Shown here one piece after another: positions 1 to 8,382 of a stretch of 64,000 bases of DNA. This stretch comes from Pseudomonas sp. SORT22 (GTDB taxonomy: Bacteria > Pseudomonadota > Gammaproteobacteria > Pseudomonadales > Pseudomonadaceae). Positions within the stretch are counted from its first letter, which is position 1, and the number at the start of each line of letters is the position of its first letter. The notes below the pieces were generated by a model. The model saw only the letters and a program-made list of their open reading frames with translations. It ran no database searches and had not been told where the DNA came from. The stretch lies in contig NZ_CP071007.1 in NCBI RefSeq assembly GCF_018417635.1, positions 2,976,501 to 3,040,500 on the forward strand, in the 5' to 3' direction. Made by a program: the position numbers and the translations under genes.

Positions 1-1
1 G

Positions 2-1234
2 GCGGCGAATGACACTCAGATTGCTAACACCGCCTGGGTTAAGAGCTTGATCAATGGCGTGATCGGCGCCGCGCCGGGTGCGCTCGACACGTTGGTCGAG
101 TTGGCTACAGCGTTGGGCAATGATCCAAACTTTGCCACGACAATGACCAATGCGCTGGCAAGTAAGCAGCCGATGGATAACACCCTGTCGGCTCTGGCAG
201 CGCTGAGCACTGCAGCAAATCAGATCATTTTCAGCACCGGTGTTGATCAGTTCGCTATGGCGCCGCTGTCGGCTCTGATGCGCGGGCTTCTCGGCGCCGC
301 TGATACTGCAACAGCGCGGGGCACCCTGGGCGCTGCAGCAGCGTCGCACAGCCATGCCATGGCGGACATCTCAGGCCTGGCCGCAGCACTCACGGCAGCC
401 AGTGGCATGAATCAGGGGCCGGTTGATCAAGACCCCAACCTGGCCGTGAACCAAGTCATTTTGACCCAGCACGCCAACACGCCGGATAACAGGTACTACT
501 GGCATATCACCACGACGTTTTACGGGTACCTGGCCCCGGGAGCGAACCGCTCTCAATTGGCCATCCAGTACAACCAGGGCAATGCCGTCTATGCCCGTAG
601 CTGTTACGGGGAGCAGTGGAACGCCTGGACGCGGCTCGACAACAACACCCCGCCTGGAACCATTGTGTACTTCCCTGGTGCCAACCCACCGCCCGGATTC
701 CTCAAAGCGAACGGCGCGGTGATCAGTCGAACCACTTACGCGGCGTTATTCGCGGCTATCGGGACGTTTGGCGGTGCCGGCGATGGTTACAGCACCTTCA
801 ACGTGCCGGACCTGCGCGGGGAATTTATCCGTTGCTTTGATGAAGGGCGCGGCGTTGACCCTGGGCGAGCGCTTGGCTCTGTTCAAGCGGGTCAGAACGC
901 GAACCACGTGCACGGCGGAACGGTTTCCGCTGCGGGTGGGCATGCCCACTCTGTAAGCGGTACCGCCACGGCCGTTGCAAACGCCGCTGATCTGGTGGGG
1001 GTGGGGGGCTTCGGTAGCATCGCCCCGGGAGAATCCGCTGCATCGCTGGCGGGCAACACCGCTGGGGTTACGGCATGGAGGAACTTCACTTCTTCTGGTG
1101 GTAACCACGCGCACCCCGTGGTTGGTACTGCGGCCGCTGTAGGCGACCACGTTCACGGCGTAACGATTCATGCAGATGGCGGCAGCGAAGCGCGTCCGCG
1201 CAACATCGCACTGCTTGCCTGTATCAAATACTGA
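2..1234 (+). CDS. phage tail fibre protein with collar domain (5' partial)
   Basis: The reading frame is open from base 2, so the gene starts upstream of the window; about 410 codons are visible. The N-terminal visible part (NDTQIANTAWVKSLINGVIG) is the low-complexity shaft typical of tailed-phage fibres. Around residues 225-275 lies a collar-type domain (GTIVYFPGANPPPGFLKANG, then FNVPDLRGEFIRC). The C-terminus is Gly/His-rich (GNHAHP, GDHVHG) and ends in RPRNIALLACIKY, a standard ending of short tail fibres. It is followed after 11 bases by a fibre assembly gene, the usual pairing. It should form the receptor-binding distal fibre of a prophage or tailocin; the window lacks head genes that would tell these apart. 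Confidence 0.9.
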   Translation, partial: AANDTQIANTAWVKSLINGVIGAAPGALDTLVELATALGNDPNFATTMTNALASKQPMDNTLSALAALSTAANQIIFSTGVDQFAMAPLSALMRGLLGAADTATARGTLGAAAASHSHAMADISGLAAALTAASGMNQGPVDQDPNLAVNQVILTQHANTPDNRYYWHITTTFYGYLAPGANRSQLAIQYNQGNAVYARSCYGEQWNAWTRLDNNTPPGTIVYFPGANPPPGFLKANGAVISRTTYAALFAAIGTFGGAGDGYSTFNVPDLRGEFIRCFDEGRGVDPGRALGSVQAGQNANHVHGGTVSAAGGHAHSVSGTATAVANAADLVGVGGFGSIAPGESAASLAGNTAGVTAWRNFTSSGGNHAHPVVGTAAAVGDHVHGVTIHADGGSEARPRNIALLACIKY

Positions 1235-1245
1235 AGAGGCCTCTA

Positions 1246-1857
1246 ATGGACGCTCCAATCATTTACAACGCACACCCTGAAACCCTGCAGTACATCGGCC
1301 AGGGTGTGGCAGACCCGGACCCGCTCGATGCCGAGCACTGGTTGATTCCGGCGTATGCCTACCTCGATACGCCGCCCGAGTCCGTGCCCGGCCATGCCGT
1401 GGTTCGAGATCTGGCCTGCAATGCCTGGGCCCTGGTTGAGGACAACCGAGGTACCGTCTACGAGGTGGCCACCGGCAATGCCACGGAGCACACCGCCCTT
1501 GGCGAGCTACCCCCCGAACTGACCCGCCAGGAGTACCCGGGCGAGTTCTATTACTGGGACGGCGCCGCCTGGGTACTGGATACCGTGGCGCAGAACGAGA
1601 GCATCCGCGCCGAAGGGCTGGCCTTGCGCGAAGAGAAGTTGGCTTATGCCTCGACGCGCATCGCGCCCCTGCAGGATGCGGTCGACCTCGGCGAGGCGTC
1701 AGCGCAGGAGCAGGAAGCGCTGCTGGCCTGGAAGCGCTACCGCATAGCTCTGAATCGCCTGGACCAGCAACCCGATTACCCCTTGTCAATCGACTGGCCG
1801 CCAAGCCCCGAGGATGCTACCGCGCCGCTGCCACAAGAGGCGGAACACACCCAATAA
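1246..1857 (+). CDS. tail fibre assembly chaperone
   Basis: 203 codons starting ATG after GAGGCCTCTA. The protein carries an N-terminal part that reads like the fibre/adhesin interface (MDAPIIYNAHPETLQYIGQG) and a C-terminal helical part with the typical ending of Caudovirales fibre-assembly proteins (LAWKRYRIALNRLD, then SIDWPPSPE). Such proteins are chaperones for folding and trimerising the fibre encoded just upstream, and are usually specific to that fibre. The fibre-chaperone-lysis order is common in Pseudomonas prophages. A strong terminator begins one base after the stop codon. Confidence 0.9.
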   Translation: MDAPIIYNAHPETLQYIGQGVADPDPLDAEHWLIPAYAYLDTPPESVPGHAVVRDLACNAWALVEDNRGTVYEVATGNATEHTALGELPPELTRQEYPGEFYYWDGAAWVLDTVAQNESIRAEGLALREEKLAYASTRIAPLQDAVDLGEASAQEQEALLAWKRYRIALNRLDQQPDYPLSIDWPPSPEDATAPLPQEAEHTQ

Positions 1858-1881
1858 AGCCCCGCACTGTCGGGGCTTTTT
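1858..1881 (+). terminator. Rho-independent terminator after the tail genes
   Basis: Perfect 7-bp stem AGCCCCG / CGGGGCT (1858-1864 with 1871-1877), loop CACTGT, then a T run to 1881. It separates the tail operon from the lysis genes, so the lysis genes are read through or have their own promoter. Confidence 0.9.
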
Positions 1882-1909
1882 CTTTCCTACTATTCGAGGT
1901 TTGAAGCCC

Positions 1910-2530
1910 ATGCCAATTACAATGCAGCAGTTACTGCAGATTTTCCCGAACGCCCGCCCAGTCGCGGGCATTTTTTTGCCTGCGCTGAACCGGGCCAAGG
2001 CGCGCTACAAGATCGACAGCCGCGTGCGAGTGGCTGCGTTCCTGGCCCAGGTCGGGCATGAGTCGGGCCAACTGCGCACCATGGTGGAGAACCTGAACTA
2101 CAGCGCCGAGGCTTTGGTGCGTACCTGGCCCAGCCGGTTCACTGCAGAGTCGGCGGCTGTCTGTGCGCGGCAGCCGGAGAAGATCGCCAACATCGTGTAC
2201 AGCGGGCGCATGGGCAACACTCGCCCGGGGGACGGCTGGCGGTACCGTGGGCGCGGGCTGATCCAACTCACCGGCCGGTCGAACTATGCCGCCGCCGGCG
2301 CCGGCCTGGCCCTGCCGCTGGAGGACAGCCCCGAGCTGCTCGAGCAGCTCGAGCACGCCGCCATGTCCGCCGCCTGGTGGTGGTCGACCCACGGCCTGAA
2401 TGAGCTGGCCGACGCCGGCCGCTTCCAGGACATTGGCAGCGTGATCAACACTGGCAAGCCTGGCCGGGTGCCGCACGGTGCCGCTGAGCGAAAGGCCCTG
2501 TATGACCGCGCGCTGAAGGTGCTGGCGTGA
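1910..2530 (+). CDS. phage endolysin, glycoside hydrolase family 19 (chitinase-like)
   Basis: 206 residues from ATG 1910, chosen because GAGG lies upstream and the protein then begins MPITMQQLLQIFPNA, the usual start of this family; a longer in-frame start at 1814 would run through the terminator. GH19 lysozyme features are clear: VGHESGQLRTMVENLNYSAE with the catalytic-region Glu near residue 50, GRGLIQLTGRSNYAA near 120, and the C-terminal GSVINTGKPG. It cleaves peptidoglycan glycan strands at host lysis. There is no signal peptide, so a holin elsewhere is needed. Its TGA overlaps the GTG start of the spanin gene (GTGA). Confidence 0.93.
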   Translation: MPITMQQLLQIFPNARPVAGIFLPALNRAKARYKIDSRVRVAAFLAQVGHESGQLRTMVENLNYSAEALVRTWPSRFTAESAAVCARQPEKIANIVYSGRMGNTRPGDGWRYRGRGLIQLTGRSNYAAAGAGLALPLEDSPELLEQLEHAAMSAAWWWSTHGLNELADAGRFQDIGSVINTGKPGRVPHGAAERKALYDRALKVLA

Positions 2531-3057
2531 TCAGCTGGCGCACGATCGGTGCAGCGGCATCGCTGGCGCTGGTGCTCTGGGCGTTCTGGGGTACCTACGA
2601 GCACGGCCGCTCGACCATGGATGCCGAATGGCAGGCCAAGAGCGAGAAGCAAGCCAATACCTTCCAGCGGGAGCGAGAGGCGGCCGCTTTGGCGCTGATC
2701 AACTGGCAGGGCGCAGAGCAGTCCCGGCGGCGCGCCCTAGAAGATCAACTGCAAGCCATCGACAAAACCCACCACCAGGAACTGACCAATGCTCAAGCAA
2801 CCCAGGCTCGCCTACGTGATCGCCTCGCTTCTTCTGATCTCCGGCTGTCAGTCCTACTCGCCGCCCCAGCCCAGGGTAGTGGCTGTGGGGTGTCAGCCAC
2901 CAACGGCGCCGGCGGCATGGTTTATGGAGCCCCGCGAGCCGAACTTGACCCAGCAACTGCTCAACGAATTGTCACCATCACCGATGCCGGTGACCAAGGA
3001 TTGATTGCCCTGCGAGCGTGCCAGGCCTACGCACGAGGCATCGGGAATAAGCCGTAA
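2527..3057 (+). CDS. Rz-type inner-membrane spanin (i-spanin)
   Basis: 176 residues with GTG start overlapping the endolysin stop. One N-terminal membrane segment (residues 5-22, TIGAAASLALVLWAFWGTY) is followed by a long periplasmic coiled coil rich in Glu, Gln and Arg (residues 30-105), the Rz architecture. Rz bridges to an outer-membrane lipoprotein and fuses the two membranes in the last step of lysis. The partner is encoded inside this gene in another frame (2789-3004), which supports the call strongly. The C-terminal third is poorly conserved in type and partly constrained by the embedded gene. Confidence 0.88.
   Translation: MISWRTIGAAASLALVLWAFWGTYEHGRSTMDAEWQAKSEKQANTFQREREAAALALINWQGAEQSRRRALEDQLQAIDKTHHQELTNAQATQARLRDRLASSDLRLSVLLAAPAQGSGCGVSATNGAGGMVYGAPRAELDPATAQRIVTITDAGDQGLIALRACQAYARGIGNKP
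2789..3004 (+). CDS. Rz1-type outer-membrane lipoprotein spanin, nested inside Rz
   Basis: 71 codons wholly inside the Rz gene, one frame over. The product has an N-terminal signal with a lipobox (LLLISGC, Cys at about residue 20) followed by a short proline-rich mature chain (YSPPQPRVV, PPTAPAAW), the hallmark of Rz1 o-spanins. Nested Rz/Rz1 pairs are well known in lambda-like and P2-like phages. Automated callers usually drop such an ORF because it overlaps a longer one completely. Confidence 0.85.
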   Translation: MLKQPRLAYVIASLLLISGCQSYSPPQPRVVAVGCQPPTAPAAWFMEPREPNLTQQLLNELSPSPMPVTKD

Positions 3058-3158
3058 AGAGACTGCTTTCGACCCATAGCTGACCTCCACGGCACACAGT
3101 TATCGGCCTGAAGCAGCCGCCTGATGAAGACAGCTTTCCACCCGAAGCGGAATATCAC

Positions 3159-4211
3159 CTAGGGCTCATTGAAAATTTTGCCGAAATAATCTATGACCTC
3201 ATTGGCCTGCGTATCCTGGCGGAAACGTTTCTGCCCTTCGAAGTCAGTCGAAGGCAGCATGTGGATTATCTGATGATCCGCATAGAGGGACATAACATCA
3301 TGAGGATTCAACCCTCCGGCGCGCTGTCCCGTAAGCGTGTTAGTCGCCTCAATGGCAGCACCAATCATAACGTCCGCCAGCTGTACTGCAGGACTGGTCC
3401 TCGAGTCGACTTGTGTCACTGACTGGAGCTTGAGTGGAAAGGTGAGGCTCGCGATCTCCGATTGGCGAAATGTGACCTCGTCCTTGTGATTAATAAAGCG
3501 CAGCAGCAAGTCATGGTAAGTGAGCAGGTTCTTGGACTGATCATGCTCAACCAAGTAGGGGCCATCAGCCATGACTTCCATCCGGCTTATCAGCGATTGC
3601 AACACCACAAAAGCGGCGTCAGTGGTGACACCTGATGTCGCGATCGCTTGAAGGCATTCCGGCGCGGCATACTGCGCCAAAGGCCCCAAAGCTTCCGGTA
3701 GTTCCTGCCAGCGTGTGGCGCGAGCAGCAGCCGCGAGGTCGGTAAGTGCTGCAGGGCTTTTTTCCTTTACTGCGCGCTGGAAACAAACGAGCAACTGCTC
3801 AAAGGCTGCCTCTCCGAGAAGAGTGGGGCCCGCCACATAAAGCAGCGACCCGAGCGCGTAGTTCTGCCCATCCTTATAAAAGTCGCATCCGCGCTCGTAG
3901 TAGTAGGGTTCAACTGCGTAATCCAGAAACATCAGCAGCAGCAGAAAGCGCTTATCACAGACGTAGGTAACGCACTTGTGATGGGTCAGGACATCGCGCA
4001 TTAACGCCAGAAGCCGTGGGTGATTGGCTGGCCGGCGTGACAGAGCCCGGTACTTGAGCTCTTCCGCTTGTAGCTTAGGAAAGTGCTCTTGGATCAAGCG
4101 TCTGGCCTGATCATCATCAATGGCAATGGCTGCGGCCCCTTGAAACCTCTGCTCGAGATTTAGCAAGTCAAATCCGGTATAGCCACTTTCGTCAACTCTG
4201 AAGCACTCCAT
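3159..4211 (-). CDS. DUF3800 domain protein (RNase H-like fold), partner of the upstream ATPase
   Basis: 350 residues from ATG 4211, chosen because GGGGAG lies six bases upstream; a TTG at 4217 is in frame. The protein opens with MECFRVDESG, the DESG motif that marks DUF3800, has KYRALSRR near residue 55 and near the C-terminus SRTSPAVQLADVMIGAA, the second DUF3800 signature. The acidic residues of these motifs resemble an RNase H-like active site; nuclease activity is inference. It lies 87 bases downstream of a large SMC-like ATPase on the same strand, opposite to the flanking lysis genes, so the two look like one transcription unit. No function is established for this exact pair as far as I can recall. 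Confidence 0.85.
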   Translation of the reverse strand: MECFRVDESGYTGFDLLNLEQRFQGAAAIAIDDDQARRLIQEHFPKLQAEELKYRALSRRPANHPRLLALMRDVLTHHKCVTYVCDKRFLLLLMFLDYAVEPYYYERGCDFYKDGQNYALGSLLYVAGPTLLGEAAFEQLLVCFQRAVKEKSPAALTDLAAAARATRWQELPEALGPLAQYAAPECLQAIATSGVTTDAAFVVLQSLISRMEVMADGPYLVEHDQSKNLLTYHDLLLRFINHKDEVTFRQSEIASLTFPLKLQSVTQVDSRTSPAVQLADVMIGAAIEATNTLTGQRAGGLNPHDVMSLYADHQIIHMLPSTDFEGQKRFRQDTQANEVIDYFGKIFNEP

Positions 4212-4298
4212 ATGCAACTCCCCGAGGTCGCCGACAGCACTGGAAGAGCCTGGCTATTCCTCTGTATGTGTCGCCGGGTTACCGATGACAGAAAACAG

Positions 4299-7013
4299 TT
4301 ATAGCGGATTAGCCAGGTCAGCGACCGCTTGCGTAACTGCCGCTTGGGCGGCTCCAGCGATAGCAACAGGCATTGAGCCAAGCCGAAGCTGATTCATCCT
4401 TTCAAGGTTCTCCACAATGGTGCGGACGAGGTTCGGATCGTAGTCATCTCTGTCAGCCTCTTCATGGACGCCTTTGTTTAGATACGTCCATACGTTCGAT
4501 TGCACCGGAACACCTATGACGTCACCAAGCCCCTGAACGACGGCGGGCTTGTCCTGGTGCACAAATGTTCTCGAGTCATCGAGCCGTCTTTTCAAAGACT
4601 CGCAGAGATTTCTCAGATTCGGCTCCGCCCCGCGGCCAGCTAACGGCAGGGTTATTACTCCGAGGTCGTTCTTGCCGAGCCACTTCCAAATCTTGTCCGT
4701 AAGCATCTCCAGGGCCTGCCTGGATGCGCCCAGTGCGTTGCGCCAGTCACCAATGTCCAAGGCGGCACGGGCCTGCTCCAAGTAGTTGAAGGTGATCTCG
4801 TTACCTTTTACCCGCGGCCGGTGATCCCCGATATGAGGCATGAAGTAGTAGGCCGTCCATTGGCCTTTCTCGACATGGTTCTGCAGATCCTTGATGAATT
4901 CGCTGCTATGGCACGTGACGATAATTTGAGTTGCTGCGAAGCGTTCACTCTGGAAGATCGCCTCTCTGATGCCTTCACGGTGCTCGGTGTCAATCGCGTT
5001 GATCGCATCGTCAAAGATGATCGTCGGAGCCTGAATATGCAGTGCCTTTGCAAGAAGGATTGCAACGCCCAGGCAACGAACATGTCCCTCGCTGAGGACG
5101 TGCAACGCATCTACCCTGGTATCTGGGGTAGCGCGAAACGCCAGCCCGATACGCTCTTCTTCGTTGGTCGGCAGATAAAGTGCCGCTAGCTTGTCGCCGT
5201 CATGATCGCGTCTGTTGAACTCGTTATAGATCTCCAGAGCGACAGTGTTAAGCCCAGCTATGAGCGTACCGGGCAGCTCTGATCTGAACTGCCTGAGCAA
5301 CCTCAAGAATTCGTCATAGGCCGCTTTAATGCGTCGACTGAGTGCGAGCTGCACTGCCTCTTGCTGTACAGCATCGATGAGCGCTGCATTCGCTTGGTCA
5401 AAGTTGGCAATTGTCTGTCTAGCAATGCCGACTTGCCGAGCTACCTCAGCGCGACGTGTTTGAAAACCAGCTACATCTTGCGCTGCCTGAACAAGCCGAG
5501 TGCGCTCTTGTGCCAGTGCCGCGCGATCTGCCAGTGCCTGGTTTGTCTGGGTATCAATCCTTTCGCATTCGACTGCTAAGTCGACGATCCTTTGCGCCAT
5601 CGAAGGCGCATCGCCTTGTTTTACATAGCTCGCTTTCCACCAGGCAGCACGGTGGTCAGCACCCGGAGATGCGAGGTATCGCACCCTGTCATCGGCATGA
5701 TCAGGCTGAGCGCTAACGCGCTGACCGAAGGCAGTTAACAGCCCCTCCAAGCCTCGGGACGCACGTTCCCATTCGCCTCGTACTGCGTTTTTTTCAGCCT
5801 GCAGGTTAGCGAGCTCTTGAAGCTGAGCCAGACCGTCACGCGCCTGCACGTATGGGTCACGTACAACGTGATAATCACCATTGATTGGCGTCCCGCAAGC
5901 GGGGCAGCTATCGGGCGACAAGGCTTGTAAGCCAAGAACCGCGTTGTACAGATTTTGGAAGGAGGTCTCACCAGTCTTGGCAGTTAGCCTTTTGTCCACA
6001 TCCTCGAGCAGCTCCTGCTCACGATCCGCAGCCTGATATGCCGCAACCAACGCCTCGCTGCTGACGCCATAGAGACCTGGCGTTGGCCCATCCAGTTGCG
6101 CATTGAGGTAATGCAGACGACCTGGAGCGACTTCGCTGCCGATGAGTTCAAGAAGCTGCTGGTACGAGAGGCCGGCAGCATACGCTCCAGCATAGGCAGT
6201 CTCCTCTTGCGCGATTGTCTGAACTGCCTGGAGCTCGCCATTTATTGTTGCTTGATCGCGCTGCAGCGCTGCACGCTGCGTTTCGAGCTCTTGCTGTTGG
6301 ATCGCAACTAGATTGAGCTGCTGGTCCATCGACTCGTTGAAGTTAGTGACGAAGTCATGGAACTGCTCCATACCAAACAGAGCCGCTATCAGATCCTTCT
6401 TTTCACCTGCGCTCTTAGATGCGATTCGCGAAAAGTTATCTATGCGGTTTTTCTCAACGAAGCAGAATCGATAGGCCTCTGAGTCCGCTTGCACTGCCGA
6501 GACCTGACCTTCCGCGCCTCGTGCAGCGAGGGTGGGGGCTTCATACCTATTTTCGTGAAGGTTCGCGAAATAGCGTTGAGCAGGGATTCGCTTAGCCGAC
6601 GCCTCATCTACGGCCCCCAAGAGTGCCAGCTCTAACGCTTCGCAGAGGCTCGTTTTGCCGCTGCCATTAGGGCCATAGAACATGGTAATTCGCTGAGGAA
6701 AATTGAACGTCTCAGCCACTCGGAAGCCACGAAAAGGGCCGACGGTAAGACTATGCAGTGCGCTCCATGCCCACTCACCAACAGTAACCGCTCCCGCAAC
6801 TGCGGGAGGTGTGAAGTCGGTCTGGAGCAGAGATTCTTTAGCTTTGGCAGCCAATAGCACCGATCGGCGGCTCATAGCACGCGAGTGTGCGGCTACGGTG
6901 TCGAAATCTTGGTCGACCAGATTTGCAAACCGTCGAGTGTCTTCGGTAGCACCGCGTTCTGGAAGATGAAGCCAAGTTAGGAATTGCTGGTAGTCATGCC
7001 GAGCCGAACTCAT
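4299..7013 (-). CDS. SMC/RecF-like AAA ATPase with zinc-hook CxxC and extra C-terminal helical domain
   Basis: 904 residues. ATG 7013 is preferred to an in-frame start at 7049 because AGGAGGT lies seven bases upstream of it. Walker A GPNGSGKTS sits at about residues 114-122. Long coiled-coil segments (about 225-280 and 470-560) flank a CPACG motif near 370, which resembles a Rad50/RloC zinc hook. The signature loop is LSEGH near 640, Walker B plus D-loop TIIFDDAINAID near 664, and the switch histidine VTCHSS near 700. About 190 residues follow the ATPase head (GDWRNALGASRQALE, then SRTFVHQD), all-helical in appearance and possibly HEPN-like; that is a guess. With the DUF3800 gene it forms an isolated two-gene cassette in a prophage. 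Related ATPases power Septu, Lamassu, PARIS and RloC-type defence. Confidence 0.87.
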   Translation of the reverse strand: MSSARHDYQQFLTWLHLPERGATEDTRRFANLVDQDFDTVAAHSRAMSRRSVLLAAKAKESLLQTDFTPPAVAGAVTVGEWAWSALHSLTVGPFRGFRVAETFNFPQRITMFYGPNGSGKTSLCEALELALLGAVDEASAKRIPAQRYFANLHENRYEAPTLAARGAEGQVSAVQADSEAYRFCFVEKNRIDNFSRIASKSAGEKKDLIAALFGMEQFHDFVTNFNESMDQQLNLVAIQQQELETQRAALQRDQATINGELQAVQTIAQEETAYAGAYAAGLSYQQLLELIGSEVAPGRLHYLNAQLDGPTPGLYGVSSEALVAAYQAADREQELLEDVDKRLTAKTGETSFQNLYNAVLGLQALSPDSCPACGTPINGDYHVVRDPYVQARDGLAQLQELANLQAEKNAVRGEWERASRGLEGLLTAFGQRVSAQPDHADDRVRYLASPGADHRAAWWKASYVKQGDAPSMAQRIVDLAVECERIDTQTNQALADRAALAQERTRLVQAAQDVAGFQTRRAEVARQVGIARQTIANFDQANAALIDAVQQEAVQLALSRRIKAAYDEFLRLLRQFRSELPGTLIAGLNTVALEIYNEFNRRDHDGDKLAALYLPTNEEERIGLAFRATPDTRVDALHVLSEGHVRCLGVAILLAKALHIQAPTIIFDDAINAIDTEHREGIREAIFQSERFAATQIIVTCHSSEFIKDLQNHVEKGQWTAYYFMPHIGDHRPRVKGNEITFNYLEQARAALDIGDWRNALGASRQALEMLTDKIWKWLGKNDLGVITLPLAGRGAEPNLRNLCESLKRRLDDSRTFVHQDKPAVVQGLGDVIGVPVQSNVWTYLNKGVHEEADRDDYDPNLVRTIVENLERMNQLRLGSMPVAIAGAAQAAVTQAVADLANPL

Positions 7014-7625
7014 ATTGTTTACCTCCTGTAAACGTACCGTGGTCAACATCCAGTCGCTGCGAAAATTCCACCTCCATCTTCTGATGCCGAAATCGAAATG
7101 GCAACAGCGTCGGATTCAATAAACCCAAGCGTCTTCAGGGGCTAAGTGCTTGATGTCGAGGTAGCGCGATCGAAATCAAAGCCCCCGCAGGCTGGCTTCG
7201 GTGATAGCAACATTGAATTGATCCACAGAAGCGCCATGCATGATCACAATCCGAATGCATCGCTGCCAAAACTGTTTGCCTATGAGGTTGACGATAACTG
7301 CGAGGAAACCTGAGCCGAAGGCATAAAAATGTTCCATAACCCCAATGCCTTGCATCCTGTGCCAGAGGAGCTAATTCCCTCAGAGGAATGGGAGCTTAAG
7401 AACAGCAGTGACCTACCAGACCGCTTTCCTAGGGCCCTTACCATCTTGCCATGCTCTTAGCCTGGAATGGAATCCAAGCTACATCAGAGTTATAGCTGCA
7501 TGTTGTGAAGGGCTGCTTCTGGCCGGAAGCAGACATTGGTGATCGTCACTGATCTGGCCGCCCCACAGCAAGGCCTGAATCGCTATTGGCCTATGCTGCT
7601 TGATTAAATTACTGGAGCGGCGAGC
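7014..7625. other. 612-base stretch with no convincing gene
   Basis: The first part holds the ribosome-binding site and presumably the promoter of the ATPase cassette on the minus strand. Two very short plus-strand frames, 7236-7313 (25 aa) and 7329-7460 (43 aa), both begin with an M..HNPNA-like sequence, and the second has GAAGG seven bases upstream. I cannot say whether they are made. Nothing else was recognised. Confidence 0.4.
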
Positions 7626-7835
7626 GTGAAGAAGACCCTGACGGGAGTTATCGAGGCGGGCGAGCCACTGATTCAGCAAGCTATCGATGCGCAGCGACGC
7701 TACCAAGCAGCCCAGGACGCCGGCGAACCAGCGGCAGAAATCGAACGCCTGCGCCTGGAGGCCGAATCACTCTACCAGGCTGTCACTGAGTATCAGCTGC
7801 GGTCGCTTGGCGGACCTGCACGCACGCTGCACTAA
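7626..7835 (+). CDS. small conserved hypothetical protein
   Basis: 69 residues from GTG, with GGAG nine bases upstream. The sequence is almost entirely helical and charged (EAGEPLIQQAIDAQRRYQ, then EIERLRLEAESLY), compatible with a short coiled coil, with no membrane segment or cysteine. Codon use is GC-rich at third positions, unlike the AT-rich DNA that follows, which supports a real gene. I recognise the type as a small protein often found in Pseudomonas prophages and islands but know no function. Confidence 0.6.
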   Translation: MKKTLTGVIEAGEPLIQQAIDAQRRYQAAQDAGEPAAEIERLRLEAESLYQAVTEYQLRSLGGPARTLH

Positions 7836-7855
7836 GCGCTAACCCTGCGGCGGCA

Positions 7856-8140
7856 TTGCACCCCAGGTGGCAGGGCAGCGTGGGTGATACAGGAACCATC
7901 GAACTCAGTCGAGAAACTGGACAAGCTGTTCTCGATTTACGCAGAGACCTCATCGTCGACAAAGCAGCCTTGAGGGCGGCGCAGACGTATATCAGGGAGT
8001 TTGCCAGCGACCCTAGGAAGCTCGGGTTTCGCTTTGTCTTTTTGCGGCCAGCTCTTTTTGACGGTTCCTCTTATCCAATCGGTAACCTCACCAGAGTGTG
8101 GCAATACCGAAAACGACCAGCAGTGCTATTTGATATATAG
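7856..8140 (+). CDS. doubtful hypothetical protein
   Basis: 94 codons with a TTG start and no clear ribosome-binding site. The translation (for example AQTYIREFASDPRKLG and FRFVFLRPALF) has a normal amino-acid balance but matches no family I know. It could be the tail of a decayed gene. Included because no better reading of this stretch exists. Confidence 0.22.
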   Translation: MHPRWQGSVGDTGTIELSRETGQAVLDLRRDLIVDKAALRAAQTYIREFASDPRKLGFRFVFLRPALFDGSSYPIGNLTRVWQYRKRPAVLFDI

Positions 8141-8382
8141 GCACTATTTTTTCCTTTAAAAATTAGACACGCAGAAGGATTTGGCAGCGTCGTACAGAAT
8201 TTTTCCGAAGCGCTCAAGTGCGTGACGAGTGGGCGGCGATTTGATGGGGCTATCGAAAAGAACTGCGAGCAGGCCTGTGGTGGCCTGCTGCAATATCGCT
8301 CAGGAGTGGCGAGAGTAATAGTGGTTTTCCTGGTTGTTCTTATAGGTTTTTAGGTTACTACTCTCTTGAGGTCGCTGTATTA
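8141..8382. other. intergenic, AT-richer DNA
   Basis: Base composition falls clearly below that of the flanks from about 8.1 kb. No ORF with a start and ribosome-binding site and no hairpin terminator stood out. It lies downstream of the small minus-strand gene that ends at 8383. Confidence 0.4.

Noticed and set aside
7479..7706. 75-codon minus-strand frame
   Set aside because: No ribosome-binding site, and it overlaps antisense the better supported small gene at 7626-7835.
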